Source: JBDTSW01 sp039930945 (GTDB lineage: Bacteria; Actinomycetota; Thermoleophilia; Solirubrobacterales; 70-9). Taken from it: a stretch of DNA of 17,671 bases. The notes below the pieces were generated by a model that was not told where the DNA came from, did not search any database, and saw only the letters and a program-made list of their open reading frames with translations. A program made the position numbers and the translations under genes. Positions 14,297 through 17,671 of this stretch are shown piece by piece. The stretch spans positions 1 to 17,671 of the forward strand of contig JBDTSW010000041.1 in NCBI GenBank assembly GCA_039930945.1. Reading direction: 5' to 3'. The number at the start of each line of letters is the position of its first letter. Position 1 is the stretch's first letter.

Positions 14297-15775
14297 CTAC
14301 TGACCGTCCAGCAGGGAGTCCATCACCTGGGTGGCGATCGGCCCGGCGACCTCGCCGCCGGTGCAGCCGGTGCAGCGCTCGATCATCGCCGCGACCGCGA
14401 TCTGCGGGTCGTCGGCGGGGGCGAAGCCGATGAACCAGGGCACGTTCAGGCTCCGCGCGACGTTGATCTCGGCGGTCCCGGTCTTGCCGGCCAGCGTTCC
14501 CGCCCCGGTCGAGACCGAGAGGCCGGCGGCCGTTCCCTCGTCGACGACGTTGGTCATCATCTCGGTCATCTGCTGGGCGGTGTCCTCGCTGATCACGCCG
14601 TCCTGGCGGTCGGGGTCGAGCTCGGCGATCGTGCGGCCGTCCGGATCCTTCGCCTCCTGCAGGAAGGTCGGCTGCATCAGCGTGCCGTCGTTGGCGACCG
14701 TCCCCGCGACCTCGGCCATCTGCAGCGGCGTCGCTCGCAGCTGTCCCTCCTCGCCACCCTGCCCGATCGCCACCCGGCCGATGTCGAAGCCGTCGCGGAC
14801 CAGCGACCCGTCGACGTTGTAGACGCCGCTGGGGATCATCTGGGTGTCGGGGTAGTCGAGCTCGGGGTCGGAGTAGAAGCCGAACCGCTCCATGTAGTCG
14901 ACCAGGGTCTCGGGCCCGAGCCGCTCGCCCACCTGAGCCCAGTAGGTGTTGACCGAGTTGGTCAGGGCGGTGGCGGCGTCGATGTCGCCGAGGCTCTCGC
15001 CGCCGAAGTTCTCCAGGGGGAAACCCGAGATCCGCTTCGGGGAGTCGGCGTTGATCACCGTGTCGGGGTCGATCTCGCCCGAGTCCAACGCCGCCGCCGC
15101 GGTCACGACCTTCATCGTCGAGCCGGGCTGGTAGGTGCTCTGCGTCGGCCGGTTGACCAGCGGGGCCGCCCTGTCGCTGGAGAGCTCGCTGAACGCGCCC
15201 TCGTCGTCGACCACGTTGGGGTCGAACCCGGGGATCGAGGTCATCACCCTGACCGCCCCGGTGTCGGGCTCAAGCGCTACCACGGCGCCGCCGACGCCGG
15301 GTCCGACCGCGGCCTGCAGCGCCTGGGCCGCGACCCGCTGCGCCTGGGCGTCGATCGTCAGAGTCACGTCGGCGCCCTGCGGCGGGACGTTTCGCAGCTG
15401 GTCGATGATCGAGGCGAACTCGTTCTCCTCCCCGGAGAGCAGATCGTTCTCCGACAGCTCGATCCCGGTGCGGCCGACGTCGACGTAGCTGTAGCCGATC
15501 GGGTTGCCGAAGGTCTCGGGGTCGTCGGCCGGGTAGCGACGCACATAGACCGGGCGCTGGCCGCCCCCCGCAGGAACGCTCTCGGCGATCAGGACGCCGT
15601 CGGCGGTCGAGATCGACCCCCGCGGGATCTGCTGCTCGGCGATCAGCGGGCGGCGGTTCTCGGGGCGCTGCTCCAGGGACTCGGCGTCGAACACGGTCCA
15701 CTTCGAGGTGAAGTAGACGAGCACGGCGAAGAGCAGCAGGACGAACACGTAGAGACGGGTGATCGGGACGTTCAC
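14297..15775 (-). CDS. pbpA: class B penicillin-binding protein (PbpA-like transpeptidase)
   Basis: A 492-residue bitopic protein with a short cytoplasmic N-terminus, a membrane anchor (about 7-23), a dimerisation/pedestal region including IPRGSISTADGVLIAES, and a transpeptidase domain (about 160-490). The three active-site motifs are intact: STMK (219-222), SVN (274-276) and KTG (431-433). It cross-links peptidoglycan stem peptides outside the membrane, working with the SEDS protein encoded just upstream. The GTG overlaps that gene's stop (GTGA, 15772-15775), and a good ribosome-binding site, GAGGAAGGG, lies at 15784-15792. An unusual CTGC motif (Cys468, Cys471) sits near the C-terminus, where relatives normally have a Gly-rich stretch. 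The length matches actinobacterial PbpA. Confidence 0.95.
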   Translation of the reverse strand: MNVPITRLYVFVLLLFAVLVYFTSKWTVFDAESLEQRPENRRPLIAEQQIPRGSISTADGVLIAESVPAGGGQRPVYVRRYPADDPETFGNPIGYSYVDVGRTGIELSENDLLSGEENEFASIIDQLRNVPPQGADVTLTIDAQAQRVAAQALQAAVGPGVGGAVVALEPDTGAVRVMTSIPGFDPNVVDDEGAFSELSSDRAAPLVNRPTQSTYQPGSTMKVVTAAAALDSGEIDPDTVINADSPKRISGFPLENFGGESLGDIDAATALTNSVNTYWAQVGERLGPETLVDYMERFGFYSDPELDYPDTQMIPSGVYNVDGSLVRDGFDIGRVAIGQGGEEGQLRATPLQMAEVAGTVANDGTLMQPTFLQEAKDPDGRTIAELDPDRQDGVISEDTAQQMTEMMTNVVDEGTAAGLSVSTGAGTLAGKTGTAEINVARSLNVPWFIGFAPADDPQIAVAAMIERCTGCTGGEVAGPIATQVMDSLLDGQ

Positions 15776-17154
15776 GCGCCCAGCCCTTCCTCGGGGCCCG
15801 TGATCGGTGAGGAGGAGTGCTGGGGGCGACGGGCGCGGTCGGAGATCAGCAGCAGCAGGGCGATCAGGATCATGTTCGCGATCACCGACGACCCGCCGAA
15901 GGAGACGAAGGGAAGCGTGACGCCGGTGAGCGGGATCGCCTTGGTGACGCCGCCGACGATCACGAACGCCTGCAGGGCGAAGATCGTGGTCAGCCCGGCG
16001 GCCAGCAGCTTCGAGAACCCGTCGGAGGCCATCACCGCCGTCTTCAAGCCGCGGGCTGCGATCAGCGCGTAGATCAGGATCAGGCCGGCGCCCCCGAACA
16101 GCCCCAGCTCGGAGGTGATCACCGCGTAGATGAAGTCGGTGTGGGGCTCGGGGACGATCGAGCCGCAGAACGGGAACGCCTCCTGGCACCCCGAGGGGAA
16201 GAACGGCCCGGGGAGCCTGATCAGCGACTCGCCCAGCCCGGTGCCGAAGAGCCCGCCGTCGGCCTGGGCGAACAGCGACTGCTGGATCTGGCCGGCTCCC
16301 TCGGGGGCGTTGTTGGCAAACGGGTCGAGCCAGATGTCCACGCGATCCTTGACGTGCGGGGTGCGATTGGCCAGGAACGCGGCCCCCGCCAAGAACATGC
16401 CGAACCCGGCGAGGACGTAGGAGAGGCGGGCGGTGGCGACGTAGAGCACGGCCAGGAACGCGCCGAAGAACATCAACGAGCTGCCGAGATCGCGAACGAA
16501 GAACAGCATCAGCATCGCCGCGCCCCAGACGGCCAGCAGCGGCCCGAAGTGCTTCAGCGGCGGGATCGTCAGGCCCAGCACCTTGCGCGCCGAGACCGAG
16601 AGCAGCTCCCGGTTCTCGGCCAGGTAGCTGGCGAGGAAGACGACCACCCCGATCTTGGCGAACTCGGACGGCTGGAATGAAAACGGACCCAGGTCCACCT
16701 GAAGGTAGGCCCCGTTGACCTGATTGCGCAGCAAGAACGGCGAGAAGAGGAAGAGGATCGAGCCGATCGCGATCAGGTAGCGGTAGCGCTCGAGCAGGTG
16801 GTAGTCGCGCAGGAAGACGATCGTCGCCCCGAATAGGACCAGCCCGACCAGGAAGAGGGTCGCCTGGCGAGCGGCGAGCCCGTCGTCGATTCGGTAGATG
16901 ACGACCAGGCCCACCCCGGCGAGCAGGGCCGCCAGCGGCAACAGATAGGGGTCGGCGTTCGGGAGGCGGATTCGCAGCAGGACGTGCGCGGCGAGGCAGA
17001 TGGCGAAGAAGTAGCCACCGTAGATCAGGCTGACGCTGCTGATCTCGTCCGAGCGGACGATGAACACGGCGGCGAAGCCCGCGATCAGCAGCACGGCCAC
17101 CGGGATCAGCGCGAGCAGCTCGCGGTTGCGGGCGCTCAGTCCAGACGAGCCCAC
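15772..17154 (-). CDS. rodA: SEDS-family peptidoglycan glycosyltransferase (RodA/FtsW)
   Basis: A 460-residue protein with about ten membrane helices that polymerises lipid II into glycan strands. Family motifs are NGAYLQVDLGPFSFQPSEFAK (about 148-167), RDLGSSLMFF (221-230), RVDIWLDPF (271-279), GGLFGTGLGES (300-310), PEPHTDFIYAVITSELG (335-351, with Asp340 in the catalytic loop) and LPFVSFGGSS (414-423). The loop between GLGES and HTDF carries extra residues with two cysteines (Cys323, Cys330) not typical of the family. Sequence alone does not separate RodA from FtsW; operon position beside PbpA and PknB favours RodA as in mycobacteria. The GTG start shares one base with the upstream stop (TAGTG). 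Confidence 0.93.
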   Translation of the reverse strand: MGSSGLSARNRELLALIPVAVLLIAGFAAVFIVRSDEISSVSLIYGGYFFAICLAAHVLLRIRLPNADPYLLPLAALLAGVGLVVIYRIDDGLAARQATLFLVGLVLFGATIVFLRDYHLLERYRYLIAIGSILFLFSPFLLRNQVNGAYLQVDLGPFSFQPSEFAKIGVVVFLASYLAENRELLSVSARKVLGLTIPPLKHFGPLLAVWGAAMLMLFFVRDLGSSLMFFGAFLAVLYVATARLSYVLAGFGMFLAGAAFLANRTPHVKDRVDIWLDPFANNAPEGAGQIQQSLFAQADGGLFGTGLGESLIRLPGPFFPSGCQEAFPFCGSIVPEPHTDFIYAVITSELGLFGGAGLILIYALIAARGLKTAVMASDGFSKLLAAGLTTIFALQAFVIVGGVTKAIPLTGVTLPFVSFGGSSVIANMILIALLLLISDRARRPQHSSSPITGPEEGLGA

Positions 17155-17671
17155 TAGCCGTTGCCGGCGGAGTCCTGACCGCCCTTGCGCTTGCCGCCGT
17201 TCTGCTTGCCGCCGCCGCTGGGGTTCTCCTCAACCGGCTTCTTGACGACGGCCGCCAGCGAGTCCAGCAGCGAGCGGGCGTCGTCGGACGAGCGCAGGTC
17301 GTGGTCGATCACGGTCTGCTGGTCTGTCCTCGGCAGCGTGTCGAGTGCGATCGAGCCGGGCTCGACCTCGCTGTAGAGCTCGATCCCCAGCGGCAGGTCA
17401 TAGGGAAGGCCGCGGTAGAGGGCGACCTGGCCGGCGGTGTCGCTGCCGAGGAAGTAGACCTGGCGGGCGCCGAAGAAGGCTCCCGCGGCCAGCGCGCCCA
17501 CCACCAACACCCCGAGTAGGAGCTTCAGCGCCGTCCGCCTGCGCGAGCGCTTGGAGGGCCGAGCTGCCGCGCCGCCGCGCTGGCGGCGTCGGGCCTCCCG
17601 CTCGTGCGCCTTGCGCACGCGCTCGGCCTCCTCGCGGACGGCGACCCCCGAGAGGCCTGCATCGGCGGCGG
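17154..17671 (-). CDS. pstP: PP2C-type Ser/Thr phosphatase PstP, C-terminal part, 5' end beyond window
   Basis: Only the last 171 codons are present, and the frame stays open to the right edge, so in-frame GTG codons here should not be taken as starts. The visible part begins in a basic cytoplasmic juxtamembrane region (EEAERVRKAHEREARRRQRGG, continuing to about 45), then one membrane helix (LKLLLGVLVVGALAAGAFFG). An external domain follows, with GARQVYFLGSDTAGQVALYR and a GLPYDLPLG turn, ending in a Gly/Lys-rich tail. The xVYFLG...GQVALYRGLP pattern is the external domain of actinobacterial PstP, whose cytoplasmic PP2C domain reverses PknB-type phosphorylation. The catalytic domain is not seen, so identity rests on this domain and on the operon order with rodA, pbpA and pknB. 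Confidence 0.82.
   Translation of the reverse strand, partial: AADAGLSGVAVREEAERVRKAHEREARRRQRGGAAARPSKRSRRRTALKLLLGVLVVGALAAGAFFGARQVYFLGSDTAGQVALYRGLPYDLPLGIELYSEVEPGSIALDTLPRTDQQTVIDHDLRSSDDARSLLDSLAAVVKKPVEENPSGGGKQNGGKRKGGQDSAGNG

Noticed and set aside
12908..16072. A 1054-codon open frame on the plus strand
   Set aside because: It lies antisense across pknB and pbpA, whose minus-strand frames carry complete catalytic motifs. The opposite frame is Arg/Gly/Asp-rich with no recognisable domain, a usual artefact of G+C-rich DNA.
17154..17618. The PstP fragment as a complete 154-residue gene from a GTG
   Set aside because: The frame continues upstream without a stop to the window edge, and the operon context predicts an N-terminal PP2C domain.

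Overview
The window is strongly G+C-rich and gene-dense, with almost no intergenic space, many GTG starts (and at least one TTG), and frequent 1-4 base stop/start overlaps. The order pstP-rodA/ftsW-pbpA-pknB on the right, with a PASTA kinase, is the classic actinobacterial wall-growth cluster. The divergent protein sequences, the archaeal-like PurM and the free-standing LytR_C proteins make me favour a deep-branching actinobacterium of the Thermoleophilia/Solirubrobacterales kind. That assignment is inference. I saw no tRNA, rRNA, insertion sequence, CRISPR array or origin.

Region 1 (1-5241, minus strand) is a five-gene operon for a surface or wall glycan. Transcription starts at the right. 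The order is a large membrane-bound nucleotide-sugar dehydratase (CapD/FlaA1 type), two paralogous two-pass membrane proteins with an extracytoplasmic LytR_C domain, a small membrane-anchored FlgD-Ig-like protein, and an O-antigen-ligase/Wzy-type membrane protein cut off by the window edge.

Region 2 (5295-8856, plus strand) starts divergently from region 1. It encodes a DedA-family protein, UppP (undecaprenyl-diphosphate phosphatase), PurM, a DJ-1/PfpI-family protein and a small membrane protein. The first four are joined by a 4-base gap or by overlapping stop/start codons. DedA plus UppP suggests a lipid-carrier recycling pair. A hairpin after the last gene probably ends transcription.

Region 3 (8919-11394) holds a divergent pair: a thioredoxin-fold DsbA-like protein on the minus strand, and on the plus strand a Ser/Thr kinase with an extracytoplasmic discoidin-like domain. 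A small palindrome lies between them.

Region 4 (11391-17671, minus strand) is the wall-growth and signalling operon: PP2C phosphatase (partial), SEDS glycosyltransferase, class B penicillin-binding protein, PASTA kinase PknB and D-Ala-D-Ala ligase. The ddl stop codon overlaps the stop of the region 3 kinase within one CTAG palindrome.

Read together, most of the window concerns the cell envelope. It covers precursor synthesis (ddl), lipid-carrier recycling (uppP, dedA), polymerisation and cross-linking (rodA/ftsW, pbpA), control by phosphorylation (two kinases, one phosphatase), and building or attaching a secondary glycan (region 1). PurM and the DJ-1 protein are the main passengers.
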